DNA from: a virus
Direction: 5' to 3' (one strand)
Virus record (IMG/VR): IMGVR_UViG_3300007346_000135
Location: 1-30,326 of that record
DNA: 30,326 bases
The position numbers and the translations under genes are program-made. Below are positions 15,908-24,413 of this stretch, in pieces. The notes beneath the pieces were generated by a model. The model did not search any database and was not told where the DNA came from. It saw only the letters and a list, made by a program, of their open reading frames with translations. Positions within the stretch are counted from its first letter, which is position 1. Each line of letters starts with the position of its first letter.

Positions 15908-16209
15908 TTAAATTAAACTTAGACATACAACCTAATCAATCTCTTAAATATCAGAATGACCAAGAATTATATGAGATTGTAATTAGAACAACAAGCAATG
16001 CTACTTTTTATAGTGTTTTTCTTAATCAAGTTGAAATAATAAGTAATCAGATATTAATTGCTAATACTCTTCTTATACAATCAAAATATCAACAAACAAA
16101 TGGTAATTTTATATTTTATTCGATATCTGATGAACTACCTGATTATAATAAATTTAATGTTAGTCAGTTTTTATATTATGCTACAAATGAAGAGTTGGCA
16201 AATGAATAA
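15904..16209 (+). CDS. baseplate plug protein (Pam3 gp18-like)
   Basis: The start at 15904 overlaps the previous stop in ATGA and has GTAGGTG upstream; in-frame codons before it, within the Dit-like gene, are rejected. The 101-aa product begins MIKLNLDIQPNQSLKYQ, followed by YEIVIRTT and ends in DELPDYNKFNVSQFLYYA, matching the small baseplate plug family described from the cyanophage Pam3 baseplate. It is thought to close the central channel before contraction. Confidence 0.7.
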   Translation: MIKLNLDIQPNQSLKYQNDQELYEIVIRTTSNATFYSVFLNQVEIISNQILIANTLLIQSKYQQTNGNFIFYSISDELPDYNKFNVSQFLYYATNEELANE

Positions 16210-17026
16210 AAGATTATTGAAAATTGATATCGAGGTTGGTGATCAAATTAAAAGTTATATAGACTTAGATATATCTGCAACAGGCTCAAAATCTTCAAAT
16301 GAGATACCTAACGAATTTAATATATCAATATCTAATCTAAGTGAGGATACTAGAAATAAAATATTAACTGAGACTAATGTTTTAGATAGGCAAATAGTTA
16401 ATAAGAAAGTTTATGTATATGCTGGAAGAGAAAGTACAGGTTATTCATTAATTTATTTCGGTGGTATAAGAATGGTATCAGTATCACAACCGCCAAACAT
16501 TAAAATAACATTGCAAACTTTTACTGGAGAATTACAGAAAGTTGAGACAAGTATTCGCAGTGGCGGAGAGTTAATAAGATTATCAGTATTAAGTCAACAA
16601 ATAGCAAATGGTCTAGGTTTGAACTTAATATTTGAAGCATCTGATAGAAATATTGGCAGTTATTCGTATTCTGGCAGTAAGTTAAAAGAAGTAGAAAAGC
16701 TTAATGAATTAATAAATATTAATGCTTATATTGATGACAATAATTTAGTTGTAAGAAATAAAAATACCGCTTTGTCTGGTTATGTATACAACATTTCTCA
16801 AATAAATGGAATGGTGGGAATACCGGAAATTAATGAAAGGGGAATCATGGTTAAGACACTTTTTAACAACGATATCAAGATTGGCGGTACAGTTAATGTT
16901 GAAAGCTCTCTTAATCCGAATGCAAATGGTTCTTGGTTAATTAATAGGATTACTTATGATTTGCAAAATCGAGGCAAGTCTTTTTATATCTCGATTGATG
17001 GAATAAGGAATTTCAAAAATGTCTAA
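16202..17026 (+). CDS. baseplate hub protein (gp27/Pam3 gp17-like)
   Basis: The open frame extends upstream, but the ATG at 16202, overlapping the plug gene's last codons and followed by MNKRLLKIDIEVGD, gives a sensible hub start. The 274-aa product has two beta-rich domains, with NEFNISISNLSEDTRNKILT early, YFGGIRMVSVSQPPNIKITL at about 90-110, GGELIRLSVLSQQIANGLG in a helical insert, and NGSWLINRITYDLQNRGKSF at the end. This order is that of tail hub proteins which thread the spike. Overlap with the spike gene is eight bases. Confidence 0.75.
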   Translation: MNKRLLKIDIEVGDQIKSYIDLDISATGSKSSNEIPNEFNISISNLSEDTRNKILTETNVLDRQIVNKKVYVYAGRESTGYSLIYFGGIRMVSVSQPPNIKITLQTFTGELQKVETSIRSGGELIRLSVLSQQIANGLGLNLIFEASDRNIGSYSYSGSKLKEVEKLNELININAYIDDNNLVVRNKNTALSGYVYNISQINGMVGIPEINERGIMVKTLFNNDIKIGGTVNVESSLNPNANGSWLINRITYDLQNRGKSFYISIDGIRNFKNV

Positions 17027-17669
17027 CATAATAAGTACAAGTGAAAGTAATGAGAATACTCTAGAGGGAGTTTTTAAAACTGTTTTAGATAAGTTTAAGC
17101 AGAGCATGAATATTAGACTACCTTGCGTTGTATTAAATGTAAATAAAGATAAAAATAGTGTTAATGTATTACCTTTAATTAAAATAATATTAGCAAATTC
17201 TGAAAATATACAAAGAGCTAAAATATTCAATGTGCCGATACAGCATTTATCTGCTGGTGGTTTTATAATTCATATGCCAGTAAAATCAGGAGACTTTGGA
17301 TATATAAGGTCGTGTGACAGAGATATAAGCTTATTTAAGCAAAGCTTTAGCGAAAGCATACCTAACACAAAAAGAAAAATAACTTTTGAAGATTCTATTT
17401 TCATTCCCGATACTATAAACTACAATAATTATACAATAGACAGCGAAGATGATAATAATTTAGTTTTACAGTCTTTTGATAATTCTGTTAAAATTAGTTT
17501 AGGAAGTGATAATATAAAAATTAAAGCTCCGACTATTAATATTGAAGGAAATGTTAATGTTAATGGTAATGTTTCAACGACTGGAACATTGAAAAATAAC
17601 AATGTGAATGTCGGTAGTACACATGTTCATATTGAAACTAACAACAAACCTACATCAGTACCACAATAA
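17019..17669 (+). CDS. central tail spike protein (gpV/gp138-like)
   Basis: The 216-aa protein has an N-terminal OB-like part (MNIRLPCVVLNVNKDKNSV, VPIQHLSAGGFIIHMPVKSG) and a C-terminal beta-helix of short repeats (NIEGNVNVNGNVSTTGTLKN). Near the end lies HVH (residues 202-204), the His-x-His motif that binds an iron ion at the apex of gpV-type spikes. These pierce the outer membrane, consistent with a Gram-negative host. It starts within the end of the hub gene. Confidence 0.85.
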   Translation: MSNIISTSESNENTLEGVFKTVLDKFKQSMNIRLPCVVLNVNKDKNSVNVLPLIKIILANSENIQRAKIFNVPIQHLSAGGFIIHMPVKSGDFGYIRSCDRDISLFKQSFSESIPNTKRKITFEDSIFIPDTINYNNYTIDSEDDNNLVLQSFDNSVKISLGSDNIKIKAPTINIEGNVNVNGNVSTTGTLKNNNVNVGSTHVHIETNNKPTSVPQ

Positions 17670-17682
17670 TTAAGGCTAATTT

Positions 17683-18033
17683 ATGATTTCATTTGCAAGA
17701 GATGGTAATAATGATTTAACTTTAAATTCAAAAAATGATATATCCATGAATACAGGTTTAGATGCTTGCCTACAATCTTGCGAAAGTGCCGTTTCTACGA
17801 TTTTAGGGGAAAAAATATATAATCAAGACGATGGTATACCTGCATTTAATATTATCTGGAATGGCACCCCAAACTTAGCACAGGCAAGGCTTGCAATAAT
17901 TGATACAATACAAAAAGTAGATAATGTTATTGAAGTTTCTAATTTTGATTTCGTTGCAACTGATAATGAATTTAAGTATACTGCTACTATAAAAACTACT
18001 TTCGGATTAGGTAATATTAATAATGTCATATAA
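17683..18033 (+). CDS. baseplate wedge protein (gp25/gpW-like)
   Basis: At 116 aa and just before the J-like gene, this protein has the size and pattern of the gp25-like lysozyme-fold wedge family: an N-terminal NDLTLNSKNDISMNTGLDAC segment, a middle GIPAFNIIWN loop, then a helix LAQARLAIIDTIQKVDNVIE followed by strands at the end. It forms wedge parts with the J-like protein, and the two genes overlap by 11 bases. AAGG lies upstream of the ATG. Confidence 0.75.
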   Translation: MISFARDGNNDLTLNSKNDISMNTGLDACLQSCESAVSTILGEKIYNQDDGIPAFNIIWNGTPNLAQARLAIIDTIQKVDNVIEVSNFDFVATDNEFKYTATIKTTFGLGNINNVI

Positions 18034-19222
18034 TTATATAAAAGAAAGTGGTGTTGTTATTGCTGATACATCAGATATTAAAAATGAAGTAACACAAGAA
18101 TATTTAACTAATTTTGGCGATAATTTAGACACTAAAAATGGCACGATTGCTGATATATTAATATCATCAGATACTACAGCAAGGTCTAATATACAGCAAG
18201 TTTTAGCATTATTTTCAAATCAGATAAACCCTCGAATTGCGGGTGGAAAATTTCTTGATTCTATTTGGTCTTTAACTGATGGTGAAAGAAGAAAAGCAAC
18301 TAGTACTACTGTTGTGGCTACTATTGCAGGTGTTGCGGGTACTATTATACCTGCTGGATCTGTAGCTGTAACAACTGCTGGGGATAGATTCGAGTTAATT
18401 GCTAATATAACTATACCAGTATCTGGCACGATACAAGCCAGTTTTGCTAGCGAAACAAAGGGTTCTATACCTTGTCCAGCTAATTCTCTAACATCAATCG
18501 GAGATGGTGGCGTTCTTGGTTGGGAGACTATTGATAATTCATCGGCTGGTGTTCTTGGTGTTGATGTACAATCAGATATATCAGCTAGAGCTGATAGAAT
18601 ATTAACTTTATCCAAAGGTTCTAAAGGTGCTGTCAATTCTATAATATCTGGGTTATATTCAATAACAGATGTTAATTCATTGATTTTTAGAAAAAATGAT
18701 GCTAACACTTCTAAAGTTATAGATAATGTAACTTTATTGCCAAAATCATTATACTTATGTATAGATGGCGGTAGTAATGAAGAAATAGCGAAAGCATTAG
18801 AAGAATATAAGTCCGTCGGTTGTGCTTATAATCACGGTGGAGGAATAAACCAAACTGTTACTTTTACGAGTGAATATTCTGGTCAATCTTATACTGTATT
18901 GTTTGATAGACCGAACATAATACCTATAAAAATTAAAATAACAGTAAAAGTAGGTTCAAGTGCAATTGATACTACGGCAGAAATTAGAAACTCAATATTG
19001 GAATATGTTAATTCAGAGGTCAGGAATAACGGATTCAAAGTTGGTGTTGATGTATCGCCTCTTGAGTTATCAGCAAATGTAGCAGTAGATACAGGGTCTT
19101 TTGTATCTGATTGTCAAATAAGTAAAATATCTGTAGATGTATTCCAGCGTGAAACAATACCTATAGAAATATATGAGAAGCCATTTACCAGTGAGACTCT
19201 AATCGAAGTGGTACTTATATGA
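18023..19222 (+). CDS. baseplate J-like protein (gp6-like)
   Basis: The 399-aa product shows baseplate J/gp6 traits: an N-terminal helical part with DTKNGTIADILISSDTTA, a LDSIWSLTDGERRKATSTTV segment (about residues 78-97), then a beta domain (VAGTIIPAGSVAVTTAGDRF), LTLSKGSKGAVNSIISGLYS, and a C-terminal alpha/beta domain with VSPLELSANVAVDTG. It builds the wedge ring that triggers sheath contraction. It overlaps the DUF2612 gene by four bases. Confidence 0.85.
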   Translation: MSYNYIKESGVVIADTSDIKNEVTQEYLTNFGDNLDTKNGTIADILISSDTTARSNIQQVLALFSNQINPRIAGGKFLDSIWSLTDGERRKATSTTVVATIAGVAGTIIPAGSVAVTTAGDRFELIANITIPVSGTIQASFASETKGSIPCPANSLTSIGDGGVLGWETIDNSSAGVLGVDVQSDISARADRILTLSKGSKGAVNSIISGLYSITDVNSLIFRKNDANTSKVIDNVTLLPKSLYLCIDGGSNEEIAKALEEYKSVGCAYNHGGGINQTVTFTSEYSGQSYTVLFDRPNIIPIKIKITVKVGSSAIDTTAEIRNSILEYVNSEVRNNGFKVGVDVSPLELSANVAVDTGSFVSDCQISKISVDVFQRETIPIEIYEKPFTSETLIEVVLI

Positions 19223-19806
19223 GTGATATCCAAAATTTTGATGTATCAATAGATTTGTTGCAAAATATAATATGGCAATATAATGAAGCGAAACATTTAA
19301 ATAAATTAATACAAAACAATCAAGATTTTTTAAATACAAATGTTATAAGTTTTCTTGATGATTTTTATAAAAATGTTTTTAATGTTGATACTGCTAACGA
19401 TTTTGGTTTGAGAATATGGGAAATTATACTTAATATTGATTTTACTGTACCACCTAAACCAAAGCGAACAAATAATATTTTTGGTTTTGGTAGTTTTAAT
19501 AATAATTTTTTTAATTCAAATTTCGCTCCAGTTGTAGGAGATGATAATAGTTTATCTTTAGAAATCAAAAGATTAGTAGTTAAATTAAAATATCAGAGTT
19601 TTTTTGCTTCAAATTCTATAGTTGAGGTTAATAGGTTTGTTAAGTTAATATTAGGAGATACTTCTTATGCTATTGATAACTTAGATATGAGTGTTACAAT
19701 ATATGTAGATAGTATTAATACCAATCCAATTAAATATAATGCTATGATTGATTATGAATTATTACCAATACCTGCTGGAGTTAGTGTTAATTATGTTTGG
19801 ATGTAA
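19219..19806 (+). CDS. DUF2612-like baseplate/tail-tip protein
   Basis: The 195-aa protein overlaps the J-like gene by ATGA. Its sequence resembles DUF2612, a tail-tip family often in the gpI position: LLQNIIWQYNEAKHLNKLIQ near the start, FGLRIWEIILNIDFTVPP in the middle, NNIFGFGSFNNNFFNSNFAP, and the C-terminal PAGVSVNYVWM (the family-typical P.GV.vny). It probably joins wedge and fibres. Confidence 0.75.
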   Translation: MSDIQNFDVSIDLLQNIIWQYNEAKHLNKLIQNNQDFLNTNVISFLDDFYKNVFNVDTANDFGLRIWEIILNIDFTVPPKPKRTNNIFGFGSFNNNFFNSNFAPVVGDDNSLSLEIKRLVVKLKYQSFFASNSIVEVNRFVKLILGDTSYAIDNLDMSVTIYVDSINTNPIKYNAMIDYELLPIPAGVSVNYVWM

Positions 19807-19827
19807 ATATATAAAAGGAATTATTTA

Positions 19828-21054
19828 ATGTCGAATTATATGGATAGAGTATGGGCTGAAAATGGTGATGTAAGTGATATACCTATTGATGCTCAGGGTG
19901 ACGGATCTGTTTCTCTCGAGCAGGGGTGGACTGAATTATATGATAGAAATGTAGCAACAGACCCTACAGCATTATCATTAAGTAGACCAAAAACCAATGG
20001 TACGCTCAAAAAAATAACATACAATGTTAAGCAGTGGTTAGATCAATGTTATCCAGACTATTATCAGTTTGATAATCGAGGAAACCCTGTTGAATATAAA
20101 ATATATTCTGCTGTAAGATATAATGATGGTGTTTATTTATCTAAAGTTAATAATAATACAGCTCTTCCTACAGATTCTACAAAATGGAGTTTATTTCAAA
20201 CTTTAGAATTCGCTAGTGAAGCAGAAGCTATTGCAAGGACTGAGACCAACAAATGGATGAACCCTTTTGTTTCGGGTAAATTAATTGATAATGAGCTTAT
20301 CGGCAATATACCTAAAAGAGCAATTGATTTAGGTTTGCAAAACCTTGATACTATAACTACAGCAGGGTTCTATTTTCAAGCTTTGACCGCACAGACACCT
20401 GGAAATAATTACCCCGTACCATGGGCTGGGAGTTTGATTGTATCGAAAGGTGCTGTAGTATCTCAGACTTATACTGTATATTCTGGCGCAGCAGGAGGTC
20501 AAGCGAATAAAATATTTACTCGCGGGAATTACGAAAATGTATGGAGTGATTGGAGAGATATATCGGGAGGTACTGACACAATTAATCCGGTTGGCTCTAT
20601 TATAATGTTAGCTTCTGGCTCTATACCTAATGGATATTTTCTATGCAATGGTGGGACTGTCTCAAGAACAAATTACGCTTCCTTGTTTGCTAAAATTGGT
20701 ACTACTTTCGGAGCTGGAGATGGCTCTACTACTTATAACTTACCCGATTTAAGGGGTAAATTCACTCGTGGATTAGGATTTAATTCTGCTGGGTTGGGTG
20801 TGACGCAGGGAGATGCTATTAGAAATATAACTGGGGGAGTTACTATGCTTAGCGATAGTGGTACCGGAGGGATTGTTGGGCCTACAACAGGAGCATTCAA
20901 CACTAATGGCGTTAGTATAGTAGGCAACATTTTTGCCGGTGGAATCGGCGGTACTCGATTTAGTGGTTTCAATTTAAATGCTGGCAATCAAGTTCCTGTT
21001 GCATCGGAAAATAGACCGATAAACATGGCTTTAAACTATATAATCAAATACTAA
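19828..21054 (+). CDS. tail fibre with tail-collar domain
   Basis: The 408-aa fibre protein has an N-terminal baseplate-binding part, a middle knob (residues ~170-250, with GAAGGQANKIFTRG...WSDWRDISGG) and a collar domain from about 253, with NPVGSIIMLASGSIPNGYFL and LFAKIGTTFGAGDGSTTYNL then PDLRGKFTRG. A Gly/Asn-rich tip follows. Such fibres bind receptors on the host surface. Neighbouring genes (assembly factor, second fibre) fit a host-range module. AAAAGGA precedes the ATG. Confidence 0.8.
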   Translation: MSNYMDRVWAENGDVSDIPIDAQGDGSVSLEQGWTELYDRNVATDPTALSLSRPKTNGTLKKITYNVKQWLDQCYPDYYQFDNRGNPVEYKIYSAVRYNDGVYLSKVNNNTALPTDSTKWSLFQTLEFASEAEAIARTETNKWMNPFVSGKLIDNELIGNIPKRAIDLGLQNLDTITTAGFYFQALTAQTPGNNYPVPWAGSLIVSKGAVVSQTYTVYSGAAGGQANKIFTRGNYENVWSDWRDISGGTDTINPVGSIIMLASGSIPNGYFLCNGGTVSRTNYASLFAKIGTTFGAGDGSTTYNLPDLRGKFTRGLGFNSAGLGVTQGDAIRNITGGVTMLSDSGTGGIVGPTTGAFNTNGVSIVGNIFAGGIGGTRFSGFNLNAGNQVPVASENRPINMALNYIIKY

Positions 21055-21064
21055 GGAATTTAAT

Positions 21065-21733
21065 ATGGAAATACAAATATACAATTATGATGCTCAAACT
21101 AAAGAATATACATATTCAGGAATAGCACAAGAATCACCACTTGAGCCAGGTATATATCTACTACCACCTAACGCCACTGAGTTAGCACCACCAAAAACAA
21201 AAGAAAATGAAGTTGCTATTTTTGATGAAAAAAAACAAAAATGGAATATTGTTATTGACAATCGAGGAATGACTGTTTACAACATTCTTGGAGGTTCTCC
21301 TTCAATTGTTGATTATTTAGGCGATGTTAAGGAAGGATTTACATTAGTTAAACCAGAAGGTAAATACGATGTTAATTTTGTTGGTGGGAAATGGGTAACT
21401 GATAGAGCAGGTAAATTAAGAGAGCTTAAAGACAAGATTAATAAAGCTTGGAATAATTTACAAGTTGTGAGCTATGGCGATAGGTTCTATCAAGCAGATG
21501 ATTCCTCACTTTTACGCATTGAAGGAGCTGTTAAATATCAAACTATACCTATAAGATGGCGAGATCTTGATAATAAAATGATTGATTTAGTAGCTCAAGA
21601 TTTAATAAATATAATGTCAATCAAACATAATAAAGCACAATCATTGAAAAACAAACAAGCAGAAATAGAAGAAAAAATATCAAATCTTACTGATGAAGAA
21701 GTTATTAATTTTGAAATAAAAATAGAGGATTAA
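21065..21733 (+). CDS. tail fibre assembly-like protein (DUF4376-like)
   Basis: The 222-aa product starts MEIQIYNYDAQTKEYTYSG and has the PLEPGIYLLPPNATELAPP segment and FDEKKQKWNIVIDNRG, typical of tail-fibre assembly proteins. The C-terminal half, around KLRELKDKINKAWNNLQVVS and IPIRWRDLDNKMIDLV, fits DUF4376. It likely helps the adjacent collar-type fibre fold or attach. The ATG has TAAGGA eight bases upstream. Confidence 0.75.
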   Translation: MEIQIYNYDAQTKEYTYSGIAQESPLEPGIYLLPPNATELAPPKTKENEVAIFDEKKQKWNIVIDNRGMTVYNILGGSPSIVDYLGDVKEGFTLVKPEGKYDVNFVGGKWVTDRAGKLRELKDKINKAWNNLQVVSYGDRFYQADDSSLLRIEGAVKYQTIPIRWRDLDNKMIDLVAQDLINIMSIKHNKAQSLKNKQAEIEEKISNLTDEEVINFEIKIED

Positions 21734-21738
21734 AAAAA

Positions 21739-22023
21739 ATGGCTAGAGTTGTTATTCCAGCAAACAGCTGGGTTGATGTTAAGGCTTTATTAGGGTTAAC
21801 AGATGATATTCAATATTCTACAAGTAATGAAGGTAACTCAATATTACAAGTTATTACTACACAAGATAGTGGTATTGAGCCAGTTGCAGATCCTTATTCT
21901 ATCGGTATTAAACAATATTCAATTGGAAATACTGGCAGTTACTGGAGCCATTCGTCGGCTGTAGGTAAAGGAATTTGGGTTTATTCTCATGATAAAGAAG
22001 GTCAAATAGAGGTGCAAATATGA
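21739..22023 (+). CDS. small fibre-locus protein, 94 aa
   Basis: This 94-aa protein starts MARVVIPANSWVDVKALLGL. It is beta-rich with a Ser/Gly-rich C-terminal half (YSIGNTGSYWSHSSAVGKGI). Its stop overlaps the ATG of the next fibre gene. A possible role is an attachment or adaptor part of that fibre, but no family was recognised. Confidence 0.6.
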   Translation: MARVVIPANSWVDVKALLGLTDDIQYSTSNEGNSILQVITTQDSGIEPVADPYSIGIKQYSIGNTGSYWSHSSAVGKGIWVYSHDKEGQIEVQI

Positions 22024-22931
22024 GTAGTATACCAGTTGGTGGAGGTGGTGGTAGTGTTTCTTCTAAATGGGGAGATATTACAGGAGATATAGCGAATCAA
22101 ATAGATTTGGAAACAGCATTAAATGATAAATTTGATACTTCTGATATTGCTAGTGGAGAGGATATTGAAGCACAGACAGCTGGAAAAGTAATTGATGCAA
22201 GTTCAGTTGTTGCCGATGATATAACTTTGGCAGGCAATTCAAAACAAAAACTTATAAGCGAATTCTCAGCAAAAGGTTATATCGATAATAAAGTCAGCGG
22301 AGTATATAGACCTGCTGGTGATTGGGATGCTTCTAGTGGGTCATTCCCTACTGGTGCAATATTAGGTGATACTTATTATGTTAATGTTGCGGGAACTGTT
22401 GACAGAGTTTCTTTCAGTGTTGGGGACAAGTTATTTGCCCGTATTAATAATCCAAGTACAACTGTATTTATTAACAACTGGGATAAGTTTGATAACAATG
22501 ATGATGTAGTATCAGTACACGGACGAACTGGTTCTGTAGTATCTGCTAATGGTGATTATAATGCAAGCCAGATTACAAACACACCAAGCGGTACAATACT
22601 AGCTACAAACTTGCAAGATGCTATTAATGAGCTAGACAGTGTAGTATCTAATAAAATAGGCACAAGTAACTATATTGATATTGGGAATGTTCGTATTATG
22701 TGGGGTTCTGGAAATACTTCGCCGACTACTGTACACTATCTTGTAAGATATCCTGCTGGTGGATTTTCTAGTGCTCCATCCGTCGTAGCTTCTGTATCAG
22801 AAGGAAATTTTAAGAATCTAATATGTTACAATATAAACAGTTCAAATTTCAGAATAGCTGGGTTGGTTAATGATACAAACACATTTGTTGCTACGAATTT
22901 CAACTGGCAAGCTATTGGGTTGAAACCTTAA
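22020..22931 (+). CDS. putative second tail fibre / receptor-binding protein
   Basis: The 303-aa product starts with a Gly-run and then KWGDITGDIANQIDLETALN, the N-terminal pattern of many phage fibres. The middle has GVYRPAGDWDASSG and VVSVHGRTGSVVSANGDYNA followed by a DLQDAINELDS-type helix (collagen-free trimeric fibre pattern). The C-terminal domain (IDIGNVRIMWGSGNTSPTTV to NWQAIGLKP) resembles fibre tips of the gp53-like C-terminal family. It presumably binds a receptor. It is the last gene before a gap with a promoter-like sequence. Confidence 0.75.
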   Translation: MSSIPVGGGGGSVSSKWGDITGDIANQIDLETALNDKFDTSDIASGEDIEAQTAGKVIDASSVVADDITLAGNSKQKLISEFSAKGYIDNKVSGVYRPAGDWDASSGSFPTGAILGDTYYVNVAGTVDRVSFSVGDKLFARINNPSTTVFINNWDKFDNNDDVVSVHGRTGSVVSANGDYNASQITNTPSGTILATNLQDAINELDSVVSNKIGTSNYIDIGNVRIMWGSGNTSPTTVHYLVRYPAGGFSSAPSVVASVSEGNFKNLICYNINSSNFRIAGLVNDTNTFVATNFNWQAIGLKP

Positions 22932-22940
22932 ATAATAAAG

Positions 22941-22968
22941 TTTACAAAATAAAAATAAATTGTATTCT
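22941..22968 (+). promoter_or_regulatory. candidate promoter in the gap after the second fibre gene
   Basis: TTTACA (22941-22946) and TATTCT (22963-22968), separated by 16 bases, lie in the 79-bp gap before the 123-aa gene. Both hexamers depart from the consensus. The next gene's only ribosome-binding site is GGGGTG. Chance occurrence is possible. Confidence 0.3.
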
Positions 22969-23010
22969 AATAATTTTTAATATTATTTATTTATCTATGC
23001 GGGGTGTATA

Positions 23011-23382
23011 ATGAGTGCTAGATATAGAGAGACTTTGCAAATTGGTGAGTTGTTTGAGCTAGTTTTCAACTGGCGTTTGGCTGACAATGTAACACCGATA
23101 AATTTAGAAAACTTAACAAAAGCAAAAATTGACTTCAAGACAAGCATAAACTCTAGTAATGTTATGAGCTTTAGTATTGGTAATGGTATATATATTGATG
23201 ACGCTATTAACGGTAAATTTAGTTTGAAAATAACCTTAAAAAACCAGCAAGATAATAACCTAAATAATTTAAGTTATATAGTTGGGGATTTAGTTTTGTT
23301 ATTTGAAAATGGAGACTCCAAAGTTCCTGTAAGACTCGAGTTAGATATAATAAAAAGCATTACTGATATAAGCGACTTATAA
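23011..23382 (+). CDS. beta-rich phage structural-type protein, 123 aa
   Basis: The protein starts MSARYRETLQIGELFELVFN and has a GNGIYIDDAINGKFSLKITL core, with VVGDLVLLFE-like strands late in the sequence. That pattern, a polar onset followed by a beta sandwich with residues about 'LxNxTxAxxxxK', resembles N-terminal domains of baseplate upper proteins (BppU-type). Match is by eye and weak. GGGGTGT lies before the ATG. It shares the region with the two genes that follow, perhaps as a fibre attachment unit. Confidence 0.55.
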   Translation: MSARYRETLQIGELFELVFNWRLADNVTPINLENLTKAKIDFKTSINSSNVMSFSIGNGIYIDDAINGKFSLKITLKNQQDNNLNNLSYIVGDLVLLFENGDSKVPVRLELDIIKSITDISDL

Positions 23383-23383
23383 T

Positions 23384-23614
23384 ATGAATGAAAATACTGT
23401 ATTAATTATTGAAAATAAAAGCACATCAAAGCAATATATAATTAATATTTATAGAAATATAAATGAGTTTACTGTAAATGTAGAACCGCAAGAAAAAAAA
23501 GAAACTATACTTATGTTAGAAGACAGCGACATTAATAAAATTAAAAACGATGTCCAAAATTTAGAAAGTATTGATAATAAAATTGTAAATGTAATAAGTG
23601 AGATAGTAAAGTAA
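23384..23614 (+). CDS. hypothetical protein, 76 aa
   Basis: The ATG lies two bases after the previous stop. The small protein has a beta-hairpin-like N-terminus (TVLIIENKSTSKQYIINIYR) and an acidic helical C-terminus (EDSDINKIKNDVQNLESIDN). No family is recognised. Position and tight spacing suggest it is made with its neighbour. Confidence 0.5.
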   Translation: MNENTVLIIENKSTSKQYIINIYRNINEFTVNVEPQEKKETILMLEDSDINKIKNDVQNLESIDNKIVNVISEIVK

Positions 23615-23618
23615 CAAA

Positions 23619-23648
23619 CAACCGATAAGCAGTAAGAACGAGCGGTTG
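23619..23648 (+). repeat. inverted repeat CAACCG...CGGTTG upstream of the coiled-coil gene
   Basis: CAACCG at 23619-23624 pairs with CGGTTG at 23643-23648 around an 18-base loop in the 82-bp gap between two genes. It has more G+C than its surroundings. No T-run follows, so it is not an ordinary terminator. It may act in the leader of the next gene. Confidence 0.3.
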
Positions 23649-23696
23649 AATGCTACGAACAAATTAATATTAACAAAAAAAACAGGAGAATACAAC

Positions 23697-24185
23697 ATGT
23701 CAATTTCAACTGATCTAGACAATATTCTAGTATCTGCGAAAGCATTCAATACTAGACATCATCAATCAATAGCTGATAATGCCTCAAACAGAAGTCTTAT
23801 TGAGTTTGTGCAAGATAACACAGACCCAGCCGCTATAGATTCACTAACTGAAATCTTAACAAAAGCTCAAACAGATAAAACTGATATTCTTAATATCACG
23901 ACTGCTCTAGAAGCTAAACATGATGCGGAACTTTCTGCACTACAAACTTCACTACAAACAGCTATAACAGATTTAGAAGCTAAACATGACTTAGAGAAAT
24001 CTCAACTTGAGTCTGCTATTGCTGCTGGTATTGCTGATGCAGAAGCTGCTATAATCGCAGAGCAAACAGCAAGAGCCGCTAAAGATGTAGAAATTGAAGC
24101 TGCTCACGCTGCTGATAAGGCTGAAACTAACGCTAACCTTGTTAAAGTTGGTAACATCCTTACAGAAGCTTTTAAGGCTCAATAA
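23697..24185 (+). CDS. Ala-rich coiled-coil protein, 162 aa
   Basis: The start at 23697 is chosen for the strong ACAGGAGA seven bases upstream; the frame also opens at a TTG (23646) with no such site. A folded-looking N-terminal part (residues 1-65) precedes a long Ala/Glu/Lys helix (65-145). LEAKHD occurs at 71-76 and 93-98, a 22-residue spacing that equals two hendecads and suggests a parallel coiled coil. It has no cysteine or membrane segment. As the last late gene it may encode a fibre or virion-associated protein; function is unknown. Confidence 0.65.
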   Translation: MSISTDLDNILVSAKAFNTRHHQSIADNASNRSLIEFVQDNTDPAAIDSLTEILTKAQTDKTDILNITTALEAKHDAELSALQTSLQTAITDLEAKHDLEKSQLESAIAAGIADAEAAIIAEQTARAAKDVEIEAAHAADKAETNANLVKVGNILTEAFKAQ

Positions 24186-24201
24186 TAATCTAAATAACTT
24201 T

Positions 24202-24233
24202 GATGGTTGCACTATTTATAGGAGACAATCATC
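24202..24233 (+). terminator. hairpin upstream of the main terminator
   Basis: GATGGTTG (24202-24209) and CAATCATC (24226-24233) form an 8-bp stem with one G-U pair and a 16-base loop. A TCTTTTTTT run begins 10 bases later, so this may aid termination of the late operon. Confidence 0.35.
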
Positions 24234-24254
24234 CCTTAATTATCTTTTTTTAAT

Positions 24255-24278
24255 GGCTCACTTTTGTGGGCTTTTTTT
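24255..24278 (+). terminator. rho-independent terminator of the late operon
   Basis: GGCTCAC (24255-24261), loop TTTT, then GTGGGCT (24266-24272) runs into seven Ts (24272-24278). The stem has seven pairs including two G-U type pairs. It reads on the plus strand and lies 70 bp after the last rightward gene, at the point where the leftward genes converge; the leftward gene's stop lies inside the stem. No T-run exists for the opposite direction. Confidence 0.75.
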
Positions 24279-24413
24279 ATGCTCTAATTTATATTGCTTC
24301 TCAATTTGTGCTTGATAATTAGTCTTTTCTTTATCTAAGTAATAATCTTTGTTATCGTAAAAATTAAAAAAATTAGATATTGATAATGCTATCCATGTGA
24401 TTGCATTAAACAT
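24258..24413 (-). CDS. small membrane-associated protein, 51 aa
   Basis: The start MFNAITWIALSISNFFN at 24413 overlaps the upstream gene's stop, with AAAAAGG upstream; the longer in-frame start at 24446 is less likely. A short hydrophobic N-terminal helix is followed by a Lys/Tyr/Asp-rich tail. It is the last leftward gene. Such tiny phage membrane proteins may act in lysis or exclusion, but no evidence points to one role. Confidence 0.45.
   Translation of the reverse strand: MFNAITWIALSISNFFNFYDNKDYYLDKEKTNYQAQIEKQYKLEHKKSPQK

Noticed and set aside
16058-16201. Upstream extension of the hub gene frame
   Set aside because: The extension overlaps the plug gene, is unlike hub N-termini, and a good ATG lies at 16202.
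18220-18708. 162-residue open frame on the minus strand within the J-like gene
   Set aside because: It opposes a well-supported baseplate gene and lacks a start signal.
24240-24280. Bidirectional terminator
   Set aside because: The stem has a T-run only in the rightward direction; the leftward reading has A-rich flanks.
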